Assembly (NCBI GenBank): GCA_947507875.1
Contig: CANNQP010000026.1
Location: forward strand, 1 to 60,444
DNA length: 60,444 nt
Reading direction: 5' to 3'
From: Verrucomicrobiaceae bacterium
Lineage (GTDB): Bacteria; Verrucomicrobiota; Verrucomicrobiia; Verrucomicrobiales; Verrucomicrobiaceae
In this document: positions 17,196 to 25,708 of the stretch, one piece after another
How the letters are laid out: each line of letters begins with the position of its first letter
How positions within the stretch are numbered: the first letter of the stretch is position 1
The notes under the pieces: model-generated
Databases searched by the model: none
Seen by the model: only the letters and a program-made list of their open reading frames with translations
Told to the model about the DNA's origin: nothing
Made by a program: the position numbers and the translations under genes

Positions 17196-18638
17196 ATGAA
17201 GCTCTGTCTGAACGTCATCACTGCGTGCGTGAGCTTGCTGGCGCCGCTTTCGGCTGCTCCCCTCACGCTTCAAGAAGTGCTGGATTCGGTAACATCAAAG
17301 TATCCGCCCTACCTTATGGCGCTCATCGAGCGTGACATTGCGGCAGGACGGCTTCGTCAGGTGCAGGGAGCATTTGATCTCAACTTCCGCTCGTTAGGTA
17401 GCTTTCAGCCAAACGGCTATTACGACAATGGCGTTGGCGATTTCATCCTGGATCAGCCGCTGCCATTTTGGGGGGGGAACGTCTTTGCCGGCTACCGTAT
17501 CAGTTCAGGAAGCTTGGCTGATTATGATAAAAATCGTACGCAATTGGATGGCGAACTTAGAGCTGGCATTCGTCTGAATTTACTTCGGGACGGAACCATT
17601 GATGCGCGCCGAGCCAATCTCTGGAAGGCACGGCTGGATCAAGAAATCGCAGATCCATTCATTCAGCGGCAGCATCTTGACATGGTCCGGGCAGCTACGC
17701 GTTCTTACTTCAATTGGGTCGCGATGGGGTTGAGGCTAGGAGTGACGGAACAGCTCGAGCGAATCGCCGAAGATCGTGATGCTGCCATTGGGGAGTTGGT
17801 GAAACGGGGGCAGGCTGCCCCGATCGTGAAAATTGACAATGAGCGTCTCGTCGTCAGCCGTAGTCTCGCCGTGGTTCAGGCACGTCGGCGTTTTGAGGCG
17901 GCAAGCATAGAGCTTTCACTGTTTTATCGGGATGAAAAAGATGAGCCTGCGGTGATTGCGCGTCATCTCCTCCCAAGCCGGTTTCCCCAGCTGCCTAAGT
18001 TGAATGAAAACAAGGTGGGACCTGATATTCAAAATGCCTTTGTCCTTCGTCCTGAGTTGCGTCGCATTCGATTGGTAGCGGATAAGTTCAATATTGATCA
18101 GCGTCTGGCAAAAAATAACCTGCTGCCCAACTTGGATCTTACTGCCAGCGTGACCGAGAATTTAGGGAAGGGGCCATACAAAGACCGAGAGAGTCTCGAA
18201 AGCTCATTGGCTTTGGAATTTCGAGTGCCTGTGCAGCGAAATGAAGCCAAGGGGCGGCTTCAGGTGATCACCGCTGAACTTCAAAGGTTGGATGCGGATG
18301 CTAAGTTTGCCCGCGAGCGCATCGTCGCAGAGGTGAGAGATGCCTGGAGCGCCATTCGTGCGGCCCATCAGCAAATCGACATGACTCGCAGAAACGTTGA
18401 GTTGGCGGTGCAGCTAGAGACGGCGGAACGTCAGCGCTTCGATCAAGGTGCGACGGACTTGCTCGCACTCCAAATACGAGAACAAGCCACGTTTGATTCT
18501 CGCTTGTTGGAAGTGGATGCTCAAGCGGAGCTTTTTCGCTCTCAAGCTGACTACGAGGCGGCTTCTGCCATGAAGCTATCGAATTGGATCAACCGCGCTG
18601 CCGCTCCAGCAAATTCATCATCAGATAAGAAAGAATGA
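17196..18638 (+). CDS. TolC-family outer-membrane channel protein
   Basis: 480 residues. Signal peptide MKLCLNVITACVSLLAPLSA. The mature start PLTLQEVLDSV is the typical opening helix of the outer-membrane efflux protein family. Two repeats of long amphipathic helices with intervening short strands follow, e.g. FVLRPELRRIRLVADKFN and NNLLPNLDLTASVTEN, and the C-terminal helix pair. It supplies the trimeric outer-membrane duct for the upstream HlyD/ABC pair; the start is one base after the adaptor stop. Its last ~50 bp overlap, in opposite orientation, the 3' end of the LURP-one-like gene. Confidence 0.92.
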   Translation: MKLCLNVITACVSLLAPLSAAPLTLQEVLDSVTSKYPPYLMALIERDIAAGRLRQVQGAFDLNFRSLGSFQPNGYYDNGVGDFILDQPLPFWGGNVFAGYRISSGSLADYDKNRTQLDGELRAGIRLNLLRDGTIDARRANLWKARLDQEIADPFIQRQHLDMVRAATRSYFNWVAMGLRLGVTEQLERIAEDRDAAIGELVKRGQAAPIVKIDNERLVVSRSLAVVQARRRFEAASIELSLFYRDEKDEPAVIARHLLPSRFPQLPKLNENKVGPDIQNAFVLRPELRRIRLVADKFNIDQRLAKNNLLPNLDLTASVTENLGKGPYKDRESLESSLALEFRVPVQRNEAKGRLQVITAELQRLDADAKFARERIVAEVRDAWSAIRAAHQQIDMTRRNVELAVQLETAERQRFDQGATDLLALQIREQATFDSRLLEVDAQAELFRSQADYEAASAMKLSNWINRAAAPANSSSDKKE

Positions 18639-19191
18639 TGGCGAGGCTCTCGCCTTCACTGGCTTCTCCGAGCGATTCAAGTTTGAACCTGCCTTCAAAG
18701 ATCGCCGCTTGCTTGGTCAGTCGCATCACCGGCGTGCCATTGGTGCGTGAGGCAAGGTATTTGGGATGAAACAGAAAGGCGGTCAGGACGCCTAGGATGG
18801 GAATTTCACCCAACAAGCTATCCAGCAATTTGGCGATTGGGTTCTCTTCCTGAATGCTGAACAGAGGATCGCGCGAATGGGGGGCAAATACATCGTAGTG
18901 CGCACTCCATAGGGATCTCATGCCGCGGCGTCCCACGGCCCCTAGTTCACGCCCTGAAGGATCTCGAAAGGTGTAACGTGCGCTCCAGTCCAAGATACGA
19001 TCTGCCTCAATCGTACAGAGCAAGTGCTGATGTGAACTATCGCTGTGCACCTCGACTTTTTCGCGTAGTCGGAAGAGCTTTTGCTTCACATAGAGAACCT
19101 CCTGGCCTGAGGCATCCGTGATGTAAATTTGGGGTGAAAATGCCAGAAGTTTGAAGCGAAAAGAGAGTGGATAGTTCATGAAAAATGACAT
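18589..19191 (-). CDS. LURP-one-related / scramblase-like beta-barrel protein
   Basis: 200 residues from the ATG at 19191 (alternatives: ATG 19179, TTG 19227). The pattern FRFKLLAFSPQIYITDASGQ, a strand with LYVKQKLFRLREKVEVHSD, then IEADRILDWSARYTFRDPSG is characteristic of the LURP-one-related/phospholipid-scramblase-like (Tubby-like C-terminal) fold found in many bacteria. The hydrophobic element near residues 130-160 (ILGVLTAFLFHP) resembles the buried helix of this fold. Its function in bacteria is unknown; membrane-lipid contact is an inference from the fold. The gene converges with the TolC-type gene and shares ~50 bp with it, and it is divergent from the ECF sigma gene. Confidence 0.75.
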   Translation of the reverse strand: MSFFMNYPLSFRFKLLAFSPQIYITDASGQEVLYVKQKLFRLREKVEVHSDSSHQHLLCTIEADRILDWSARYTFRDPSGRELGAVGRRGMRSLWSAHYDVFAPHSRDPLFSIQEENPIAKLLDSLLGEIPILGVLTAFLFHPKYLASRTNGTPVMRLTKQAAIFEGRFKLESLGEASEGESLAIILSYLMMNLLERQRG

Positions 19192-19278
19192 CGGGATGAT
19201 GTAAGGTTTTCCCGTTCTGACACACAAAAAATTCCACGCCTGTCGTTTAGCTAGTGTCTGCTTCTCTTCTCATCCATC

Positions 19279-19854
19279 ATGGTCACTGCTGAATTTGACT
19301 GGAAACAATGCTTTCACCAGGTTGCCCCCAGCCTAGTGTTGTATGCCCGCCAGCTCACGCCAAGCCCTGCGGACGCGGATGATGTGGTGCAAATGGCTTT
19401 CGTGCGCTGGTGGCGGCGCTTTCCTGATGGGGACAAGGATCACATCCCGCTGCTCTATGCCGCTGTGCGCACGATTGCCTTGGATTTGCGACGCAGCGAT
19501 AGCCGCCGTGTCAAACGCGAGGCGATCAGTGAAATTACCCTGCCTGGGGAGGATGCCCCCGTGTTTGATGTGCCGCCTGAGCGTCGGGAGACAGCGGAAA
19601 TCGTCACTCGAGCTCTGGCTGCACTGCCTGAAGAGCAACGTGAGGTGGTGACATTGAAGCTGTGGGGTGGCCTGACTTTTCAGGAGATCGCGACTGCCCT
19701 TGGCATCTCGATCAACACCGTAGCAGGCCGATATCGCTATGCGTTGAACCACCTGCAAAAGCAACTCGCTCCCATGAAAGATGATCTGCTCGGTGATCCT
19801 ACTCCGCCTGCGAATCTGCTAGCTTTTGAACCTGCCACTGCTGCCCTATCATGA
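19279..19854 (+). CDS. ECF-type RNA polymerase sigma factor
   Basis: 191 residues. Region 2 includes YARQLTPSPADADDVVQMAF followed by VRWWRRFP, the helix that contacts core polymerase and the -10 element. Region 4 is LPEEQREVVTLKLWGGLTFQ and the helix-turn-helix EIATALGISINTVAGRYRYA. Region 3 is absent, as in ECF factors. The last four bases overlap the next start (ATGA), and the following gene encodes a small one-helix membrane protein, the classic sigma/anti-sigma arrangement. The cognate promoter motif could not be identified. Confidence 0.93.
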   Translation: MVTAEFDWKQCFHQVAPSLVLYARQLTPSPADADDVVQMAFVRWWRRFPDGDKDHIPLLYAAVRTIALDLRRSDSRRVKREAISEITLPGEDAPVFDVPPERRETAEIVTRALAALPEEQREVVTLKLWGGLTFQEIATALGISINTVAGRYRYALNHLQKQLAPMKDDLLGDPTPPANLLAFEPATAALS

Positions 19855-20327
19855 ATGATACAGAACTCGAAAACTTCCTCACCTCTCTCGCGCCCGCTCG
19901 CCCTTGCGCTCTGCTTACGCAGCGAGTGGATCGAGAGCTGGAGCAAGACCTGCGCTGGGCATTGCGCTCTCAGCGTCGCAGGCCCTCCTGGCTCTCTCCG
20001 ATGCTCTGGACCTCTCTCGGAGCCGCCGCTGCGGTGGTCTTGATGAGTCTCGCGTCCAATGACGATGTTTCTGGTTCTGGAGATCGTGTCGTAGCGAGGG
20101 TCTCCACGCCGTCGGCTCCTTCGGTCTTGCCGGTGAGCACCATTCGTGAGGTCGTTCAGGCTCAGGATGAAGGCATCCGCTACAATTCTAGCTCAAGGCT
20201 ACCCGAGCAGCACATGAAAATCGTGTCTCTGGAGCGTCGTGCCTGGATCGATCCCCGCGATGGAGCACACATCACCATCGAGGTGCCACGAGAGGACAGC
20301 GTGGTCATGCCGGTCTCCTTTCAATAA
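19851..20327 (+). CDS. Probable membrane-anchored anti-sigma factor
   Basis: 158 residues. The short cytoplasmic part (1-48) is helical and begins NDTELENFLTSLAPARPC; one transmembrane helix spans about 51-68 (MLWTSLGAAAAVVLMSLA); the rest would be periplasmic, ending with a strand-rich VSLERRAWIDPRDGAHITIE segment. No zinc-binding anti-sigma motif (HxxxCxxC) is present. The call rests on the four-base overlap with the ECF sigma gene and the one-helix topology; sequence similarity to known anti-sigma families is not evident to me. The downstream PDZ protein gene starts 33 bp later and probably belongs to the same transcript. Confidence 0.7.
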   Translation: MNDTELENFLTSLAPARPCALLTQRVDRELEQDLRWALRSQRRRPSWLSPMLWTSLGAAAAVVLMSLASNDDVSGSGDRVVARVSTPSAPSVLPVSTIREVVQAQDEGIRYNSSSRLPEQHMKIVSLERRAWIDPRDGAHITIEVPREDSVVMPVSFQ

Positions 20328-20359
20328 AGCCTTTCTGCCCCCCTCCGCTCTAACCTTCG

Positions 20360-21487
20360 ATGAAAATCCACGCGACACTTCTCCTCTCCATGGCTGGCCT
20401 CTTGGCCTTGATGAATCTCCCTGCTAGAGCTCAGGATCAAGTTAAACCTCCTCTGCCGCCGGAGCATGCGCGTGGGGATTTACCTCTAGGTCCCAAGCCT
20501 GAACGAACCCGCGAAAAAATGGTCGCCTACCTTGGCGTGCTCACGGGGCCCGTGAGTCCTGAGTTGCGCGCTCAGTTTGGTCTTATGGAGGGATTTGGCC
20601 TTCAGGTCGTCGAGGTCATGCCAGATTCTCCTGCTAGCCAAGCGGGTCTGAAAGAGCATGACCTTTTGATTAGCTTCGATGACCAAAAGCTAGTTAATAC
20701 CGACCAATTGCAGGCCCTTGTGCGCAGTCGGAAAAAGGATGAAACTGTTGTCCTTAGTCTAATCAGCGGAGGTCAGCAGAAGCAGCTTAGCCTGAAAATC
20801 GGCGAGCGTGTCACGCAGGTCATGCCGGAGCGTCCGCGTGGAGGCTTCATGCCCATGATGCCGCCTTGGTCCGGTTCTTGGAATCCTGGGGCAGGGCAGA
20901 TGCAGGAGTGGCAGCAGAAGATGGACAAGTATCAGCGCGAAATGCGCGAATATCAGCAGCAGGTTCAGAAATGGGCACTCGAAGGCCGTGTGGGCTCTTT
21001 CCCCCCCCCTCCTATCTTTGATGGTTCTCATCCGTGGCAGGGCGGACGTGATGGTGAGCGTGAAGATCGCCGTCCAGACGTTGACCGCCGCGAACGTGGG
21101 CCAGATGGGCAGCCTCATGATGAAGGGCGTCGTCCCATAGTTCCCCCAGGCAAGGCCGGTAGCCCGCCGACTGGTGATAACCTTCAGCGTTCTGAAGCGC
21201 GCGAGTATCATGAAAGTGCCAGCATCACCCGCAGCGATGAAAGCGGCATCTACAGCCTGCGGCAAGATGGCGATCGTACAATCTTTAGGGTGAAGCCCAA
21301 GGACGGTGAGCCTCAAGAATGGACGGTAAGCCGACAAGAAGAGCGTGCGGCGGTTCCCGAACTTTATCGCAGTAAGCTCCAAGAAATGGAAGAGCTGCGG
21401 CGCTCTGTGCGCAGAGATCAGGATCGATCCACACCGCCAGGGCGTGAGCCGATGCCCGAATCTAGCAAACGTGCCTCGGGCATCTGA
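20360..21487 (+). CDS. Secreted PDZ-domain protein
   Basis: 375 residues. Signal peptide MKIHATLLLSMAGLLALMNLPARA. A PDZ domain spans about 55-147 with YLGVLTGPVSPELRAQFGL, GFGLQVVEVMPDSPASQAGL and DLLISFDDQKLVNTDQLQAL, closely like the PDZ of DegP/HtrA proteins, but no protease domain is present. It continues with a Met/Pro/Gln/Arg-rich, low-complexity and probably disordered region (about 155-280) and a C-terminal Arg/Glu-rich part. Coming third after an ECF sigma factor and its probable anti-sigma factor, it could sense or present misfolded envelope proteins; that role is an inference. Confidence 0.85.
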   Translation: MKIHATLLLSMAGLLALMNLPARAQDQVKPPLPPEHARGDLPLGPKPERTREKMVAYLGVLTGPVSPELRAQFGLMEGFGLQVVEVMPDSPASQAGLKEHDLLISFDDQKLVNTDQLQALVRSRKKDETVVLSLISGGQQKQLSLKIGERVTQVMPERPRGGFMPMMPPWSGSWNPGAGQMQEWQQKMDKYQREMREYQQQVQKWALEGRVGSFPPPPIFDGSHPWQGGRDGEREDRRPDVDRRERGPDGQPHDEGRRPIVPPGKAGSPPTGDNLQRSEAREYHESASITRSDESGIYSLRQDGDRTIFRVKPKDGEPQEWTVSRQEERAAVPELYRSKLQEMEELRRSVRRDQDRSTPPGREPMPESSKRASGI

Positions 21488-21664
21488 TGACAAGATGGCA
21501 TACCCTCTGCGCATGGCGGATTTTCCTGCCCCGAGCAGGAGGGAGGTCGCCATTCTGGAGGAAACCCTCGAATCAGAAAGACACACATCCATGCAGAAAA
21601 ACTCCTTGCCAAAACGGCCTTCCGTGGGAACATCGCGGCCCTTCCACACCAAAACCTATCACAC

Positions 21665-21685
21665 TGCCTGACAAGTTGTCTGGCA
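21665..21685. promoter_or_regulatory. Interrupted palindrome in rpsO leader
   Basis: The 21 bases have dyad symmetry about a central G: arms TGCCTGACAA and TTGTCTGGCA match at nine of ten positions (one T-T mismatch). It ends 19 bases before the rpsO ATG. It could be a protein operator or, in RNA, a stem with a three-base loop in the rpsO 5' leader, where S15 autoregulation is known in several bacteria. Function is unproven. Confidence 0.4.
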
Positions 21686-21704
21686 TATCCCACGAATCCT
21701 TACC

Positions 21705-21962
21705 ATGAGCGAAGTCGCCACTGTTCCTGCCAGCTTCAAACTCCACGACAAAGACACCGGTAGCGCCGATGTTCAGGTCGCGATCCTGACGGAGCGTATC
21801 AATCATATCACTGGCCATTTGGAAAAGAATTCCAAAGATCATAGCTCTCGCCGTGGTCTCCTCAAGCTTGTCGCACGTCGCCGCAAGCTTCTGGATTACC
21901 TGAAGCTAACGGCTGTGGATCGCTACACGAAGGCGATCAAGACCCTCGGTCTCCGCCGCTAA
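21705..21962 (+). CDS. rpsO: 30S ribosomal protein S15
   Basis: 85 residues, about the usual family length (85-90). The conserved features are [41 protein letters not shown] and [17 protein letters not shown], the 16S rRNA three-way-junction binding helices. It is a primary binding protein of the small-subunit platform. It is followed by a strong terminator-like hairpin and then pnp, the ancestral rpsO-pnp order seen in many bacteria. Confidence 0.98.
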   Translation: MSEVATVPASFKLHDKDTGSADVQVAILTERINHITGHLEKNSKDHSSRRGLLKLVARRRKLLDYLKLTAVDRYTKAIKTLGLRR

Positions 21963-21982
21963 TTCCCAGATTTTCCACCACA

Positions 21983-22015
21983 AAGGGGTGATGCCACGAT
22001 GCATCGCCCCTTTTG
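21983..22015 (+). terminator. Rho-independent-type terminator after rpsO
   Basis: A 13-bp stem (21983-21995 with 22002-22014) contains one G-T wobble and encloses a six-base loop CACGAT. It opens with AAAGGGG and closes with CCCCTTTT, giving a short U run at the 3' side. It begins 20 bases after the rpsO stop. It may terminate or attenuate transcription between rpsO and pnp, or serve as an RNase processing stem as in the well-studied rpsO-pnp locus of enterobacteria. Confidence 0.75.
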
Positions 22016-22187
22016 GCGTAGAGCACGGATCAAGCTTAAGCTGCTCCCTCTGAGCTTATTCCTTTGGCCTCGGCCATGACCTTTGGGTCTTTCTGAATGC
22101 CTGAGCCGCCGCACGCTCTTTTCTTCGCCGCCTGACTCGGCGCGACCTCCTTTCCCCAAAACAAAAACAACAAAACATACAGCCACC

Positions 22188-24326
22188 ATGGCCATCCATA
22201 AAGTAACAGCTCCCTGCGGTTCAGGGAACATCGAAATCGAAACCGGTAAATTAGCCCATCTTGCCGATGGCGCTGTGACCGTCCGCTTGGGCGACACCAT
22301 CGTCATTGTCACCGCCGTCTCCGCGACACGCGTCAAAGACGGTCAGGACTTCTTCCCTCTCACGGTCGAATATAAAGAAAAAGCTTCTGCTGCGGGCAAG
22401 TTCCCCGGAGGCTACTTCAAGCGCGAAGGTCGCCCGACGGAGAAAGAAATCCTCACGGCTCGCATGACCGACCGTCCTCTGCGTCCGCTTTTCCCCAAAG
22501 GCTACTTCTACGACACCCAAGTCATCACCCTTTTGCTCAGTGCTGATGGTGAAAACGACTCCGACATCCTCTCCATCAATGGAGCCTCTGCCGCCCTCTG
22601 CATTTCCGATATCCCCTTCGCAGGCCCCATCGGTGCCGTGCGTGTGGGCCGCGTGAATGGCCAGTTCGTGATCAACCCCACGCACAGTCAGCGCGAATTC
22701 AGCGACCTCGACCTCGTTTACGTCGGCAACAAGACCGACGTCATCATGATCGAAGGTGCTGCCAATGAATTACCGGAGAGCGAATTCATCGCCGCCCTTC
22801 GTTTTGCTCAGGAAAGCATCCAGGGCATCGTGAAAGCCCAGGAAGAACTCGCCGCCCTCGCTGGCAAGGCCAAGCGCGTGGTGCCGCTGATGCTGGTGAA
22901 GGATGAGTTGCTCGAAATTGCTTACGAAATTGCTGGCGACCGCATCGAAGGAGCTCTCTACCAGCCCAGCAAGATCGCCCGTAGCAAAGCTGTTGGCGCA
23001 CTGAAAGACGAGGTCGAAGCCACCATCAAGGCGCGTTACCCCGAGGCGACTGCCTTTGAGATCAGCCAAGCCTTCGATTATCTCCAGAAGAAAGCGTTCC
23101 GCATCTCCATCCTGGACAAACTCAGCCGCTGCGACGGTCGCGGTATCGACCAGATCCGCCCCCTTTCGGGCGAGGCTGGCGTGTTGCCCCGCACTCACGG
23201 TTCCGCCATCTTCTCCCGTGGAGAAACGCAGGCTCTCGCCATCGCCACGTTGGCTCCTGCCGACGAAGCTCAGGAAATGGACACCTACGCCGGTGGTCCA
23301 GACACGAAGCGCTTCATCCTGCACTACAATTTCCCACCCTTCTCTGTCGGAGAAACCGGCCGTTTTGGTGGTCAAAACCGTCGTGAGATCGGTCACGGCG
23401 CGCTCGCTGAGCGCTCCATCGAGCCTGTCATTCCTCCCAAGGAAAAGTTCCCTTACGCCATCCGCGTTTCCAGCGAGGTCATGAGCTCCAACGGTTCCAC
23501 TTCCATGGCCTCCGTGTGCTCCGGCGTCATGGCTCTCATGGATGCAGGCGTGCCTCTGAAGCGTCCCGTCGCTGGTATTTCGGTCGGTCTCGTGACGGAG
23601 TTCGATGCGAACGACCAGATGAAGCGTTACCTCACCATGATGGACATTCTCGGTTCCGAGGACCATTTCGGTGACATGGACTTCAAGCTCTGCGGCACCA
23701 CCGAAGGGGTCACTGGCTACCAGCTCGACCTCAAGCTGCCTGGCATCTCTCTCAGCATCTTGGAAGAAGCCATCGTGAAGGCCAAGAATGGCCGCAGTGA
23801 AGTGCTGGCTGCCATGGCTCAAGGCATCGCTGAAGTGAAGCCTCTCAGCCCGCACGCCCCGCGCATCGAGATCGTGAAGATCAATCCTGATAAGATCGGT
23901 GAGCTCATCGGCCCTGGCGGCAAAAACATCAAAGGCATCCAGGCCGAGTCCGGTGCTGAAATCAGCATCGAAGACGACGGCACCGTGTACGTCTATGCCA
24001 CCCGCAAGGAAGGTCTGGAGCGCGCGCTGGAAATGATCTCCGGCGTCTCTGCCGAAGTCGAAGTGGGTAAGCTCTACACCGGCAAAGTCGTCAGCACGAC
24101 GAACTTCGGTGCCTTCATGCGTCTCTTTGGTAACAAAGACGGCCTCATCCACATCAGCGAACTTGCTGACTTCCGTGTCAACAAGACCGAAGACGTCGTC
24201 AAGGTCGGCGATATCGTCACCGCCAAGTGCATCGGCATCGATGACAAAGGCAAGGTGAAGATGAGCCGTAAGGCCGCCATGAAGGAGAAAGATGAAGCTG
24301 CTGCGGGCGAGGCTCCGGCTGCTTGA
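22188..24326 (+). CDS. pnp: Polyribonucleotide nucleotidyltransferase (PNPase)
   Basis: 712 residues from the ATG at 22188; the in-frame upstream extension to 22083 has no family match. PNPase degrades RNA 3'-5' by phosphorolysis. Order: first RNase PH domain (about 10-215, with [20 protein letters not shown]), the helical linker, second RNase PH domain (about 310-550, containing [21 protein letters not shown] and [13 protein letters not shown]), KH domain (about 560-620, [16 protein letters not shown]) and S1 domain (about 625-700, [16 protein letters not shown] and DGLIHISEL). All canonical parts are intact. The leader between the rpsO terminator and the ATG is ~170 bases. A UUCG-loop terminator follows. 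Confidence 0.98.
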   Translation: MAIHKVTAPCGSGNIEIETGKLAHLADGAVTVRLGDTIVIVTAVSATRVKDGQDFFPLTVEYKEKASAAGKFPGGYFKREGRPTEKEILTARMTDRPLRPLFPKGYFYDTQVITLLLSADGENDSDILSINGASAALCISDIPFAGPIGAVRVGRVNGQFVINPTHSQREFSDLDLVYVGNKTDVIMIEGAANELPESEFIAALRFAQESIQGIVKAQEELAALAGKAKRVVPLMLVKDELLEIAYEIAGDRIEGALYQPSKIARSKAVGALKDEVEATIKARYPEATAFEISQAFDYLQKKAFRISILDKLSRCDGRGIDQIRPLSGEAGVLPRTHGSAIFSRGETQALAIATLAPADEAQEMDTYAGGPDTKRFILHYNFPPFSVGETGRFGGQNRREIGHGALAERSIEPVIPPKEKFPYAIRVSSEVMSSNGSTSMASVCSGVMALMDAGVPLKRPVAGISVGLVTEFDANDQMKRYLTMMDILGSEDHFGDMDFKLCGTTEGVTGYQLDLKLPGISLSILEEAIVKAKNGRSEVLAAMAQGIAEVKPLSPHAPRIEIVKINPDKIGELIGPGGKNIKGIQAESGAEISIEDDGTVYVYATRKEGLERALEMISGVSAEVEVGKLYTGKVVSTTNFGAFMRLFGNKDGLIHISELADFRVNKTEDVVKVGDIVTAKCIGIDDKGKVKMSRKAAMKEKDEAAAGEAPAA

Positions 24327-24355
24327 TCTGAATCTTCCACATCTGCTCCATCACG

Positions 24356-24384
24356 AAGAGGCCGCTTTCGAGCGGCCTCTTTTT
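24356..24384 (+). terminator. Terminator after pnp with TTCG tetraloop
   Basis: An 11-bp perfect stem (24356-24366 with 24371-24381), core AGAGGCCGCT/AGCGGCCTCT, closes a TTCG tetraloop and is followed by T residues (24380-24384). It starts 30 bases after the pnp stop. UUCG loops are exceptionally stable, so this is a confident intrinsic terminator. Confidence 0.92.
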
Positions 24385-24493
24385 GTAGCTGCCTAAGCTG
24401 AAACGATGCGCGAGGAGGATTCAGCCTGGTTGCTCGTGAAACCCTGGTTTTGGGTGCTGTTGAGCCTGCGCTATCGACACGCACTACGTTGGA

Positions 24494-24526
24494 TAAAAAA
24501 AGGCCACCGTTGTTGGCGGTGGCCTT
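24494..24526 (-). terminator. Intrinsic terminator of sucAB
   Basis: Read on the minus strand, a 10-bp stem (AAGGCCACCG/CGGTGGCCTT, 24517-24526 with 24500-24509) with a seven-base loop is followed by a run of seven T (24494-24500 region). It lies 25 bases past the sucB stop. Together with the pnp terminator it isolates the two convergent operons. Confidence 0.92.
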
Positions 24527-24550
24527 GGGGAGTCGCGCGGGATTCAGGCA

Positions 24551-25639
24551 TCAGGCCCCGACCAACATGCGGGCGGGATTTTCGATGCAGTCCTTGATGC
24601 GGATCAGGAAGCTGACGGCTTCTTTGCCATCGACCACACGGTGATCGTAGCTCAGCGCCAGATACATCATCGGGCGAATGACCACCTGACCGTCCACGGC
24701 GATCGGGCGTTGCTGGATGCTGTGCATGCCCAGAATACCGCTCTGGGGAGGGTTGATGATGGGCGTGGAGAGCAGGGAGCCGTAAACACCACCGTTCGAG
24801 ATGGTGAATACGCCGCCGGTAAGGTCGGAGAGCTCAATCTTGCCTTCCTTGGATTTGGCGGCGTAGGCGAGGATGTCTTTCTCGATGTCGGCAAAGCTCT
24901 TCTGGTCAGCGTCACGAATCACGGGGACGATCAATCCACGCTCAGTACCAACGGCGACACCGATGTCGTAAAAGTGCTGCTGGACGATTTCATCACCCTC
25001 GACCCGCACGTTGATCTGAGGCACCGCTTTTAGTGCTTCGACGACGGCCTTCACAAAGAAGGACATGAAACCGAGCTTCACGCCGTGAGTCTTCACAAAG
25101 CTGTCCTGCAGTTTGCTACGCATGGCCATGATGCCGCTCATGTCGCATTCGTTGAAGGTGGTGAGGATGGCAGCGGTCTGCTGAGCGCTGACAAGCTGGT
25201 CGGCAATCTTTTTGCGGAGCGGGGTCATCTTCTTCCGCGAGACGCGGCCTTCGGGAGCGGCGGCCTTGGCGGCGGGTTTGGGTGCTGGGGCAGGAGCTGG
25301 CGCTGGTTTAGGCGCTTCGGCAACTGGAGCAGGAGCAGCGGTGGGCTTTGGCGTTTCCACGGCAGCCGGGGCAGCGGGGGCGGGGCTAGGCGTAGCCGCA
25401 GCGGCACCTTCGGTGACTTGACCCACGATGGCTCCGATGACGACATCATCGCCTTCGCCAGCGGCGATGGAGGCGAGCACACCGGTGAATTCGGAGGTGA
25501 CTTCGGCGGCGACTTTATCGGTCTCCAAGGTCAGCAGCACATCGCCGACTTTGACGGCGTCGCCGACTTTGAAATGCCATTTGGAAATTTGTCCTCCGGC
25601 GACGGATTCGCCGAGTGCGGGGATTTTGATGTCAGCCAT
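24551..25639 (-). CDS. sucB: 2-oxoglutarate dehydrogenase E2 (dihydrolipoamide succinyltransferase)
   Basis: 362 residues. It transfers the succinyl group from lipoyl-lysine to CoA in the TCA cycle. Order: lipoyl domain (1-78) with lipoylated Lys42 in ETDKVAAEV; a long Ala/Pro-rich linker (about 80-130); then almost directly the catalytic core starting [12 protein letters not shown] and TTFNECDMS, ending SYDHRVVDG with catalytic His333 and Asp337. The usual ~35-residue peripheral subunit-binding domain that holds E3 between linker and core is not visible, which accounts for the short length (typical about 400). Encoded 69 bp after sucA in one operon. Confidence 0.96.
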   Translation of the reverse strand: MADIKIPALGESVAGGQISKWHFKVGDAVKVGDVLLTLETDKVAAEVTSEFTGVLASIAAGEGDDVVIGAIVGQVTEGAAAATPSPAPAAPAAVETPKPTAAPAPVAEAPKPAPAPAPAPKPAAKAAAPEGRVSRKKMTPLRKKIADQLVSAQQTAAILTTFNECDMSGIMAMRSKLQDSFVKTHGVKLGFMSFFVKAVVEALKAVPQINVRVEGDEIVQQHFYDIGVAVGTERGLIVPVIRDADQKSFADIEKDILAYAAKSKEGKIELSDLTGGVFTISNGGVYGSLLSTPIINPPQSGILGMHSIQQRPIAVDGQVVIRPMMYLALSYDHRVVDGKEAVSFLIRIKDCIENPARMLVGA

Positions 25640-25708
25640 GGTCGTATGGGGGGAAGGCTCGGGGATACTGGATGAAGAGGTGGGATGAACTTAGAGATTC
25701 GGGAACCA

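Noticed and set aside
22770..24152. 460-residue open frame opposite pnp
   Set aside because: It is antisense to intact, highly conserved pnp codons and has a His/Asp/Gly-rich shadow composition with no domain; the frame stays open because of codon bias.
25212..25421. Gly/Ala-rich plus-strand frame opposite sucB
   Set aside because: It is the complement of the Ala/Pro interdomain linker of SucB; low complexity explains it.
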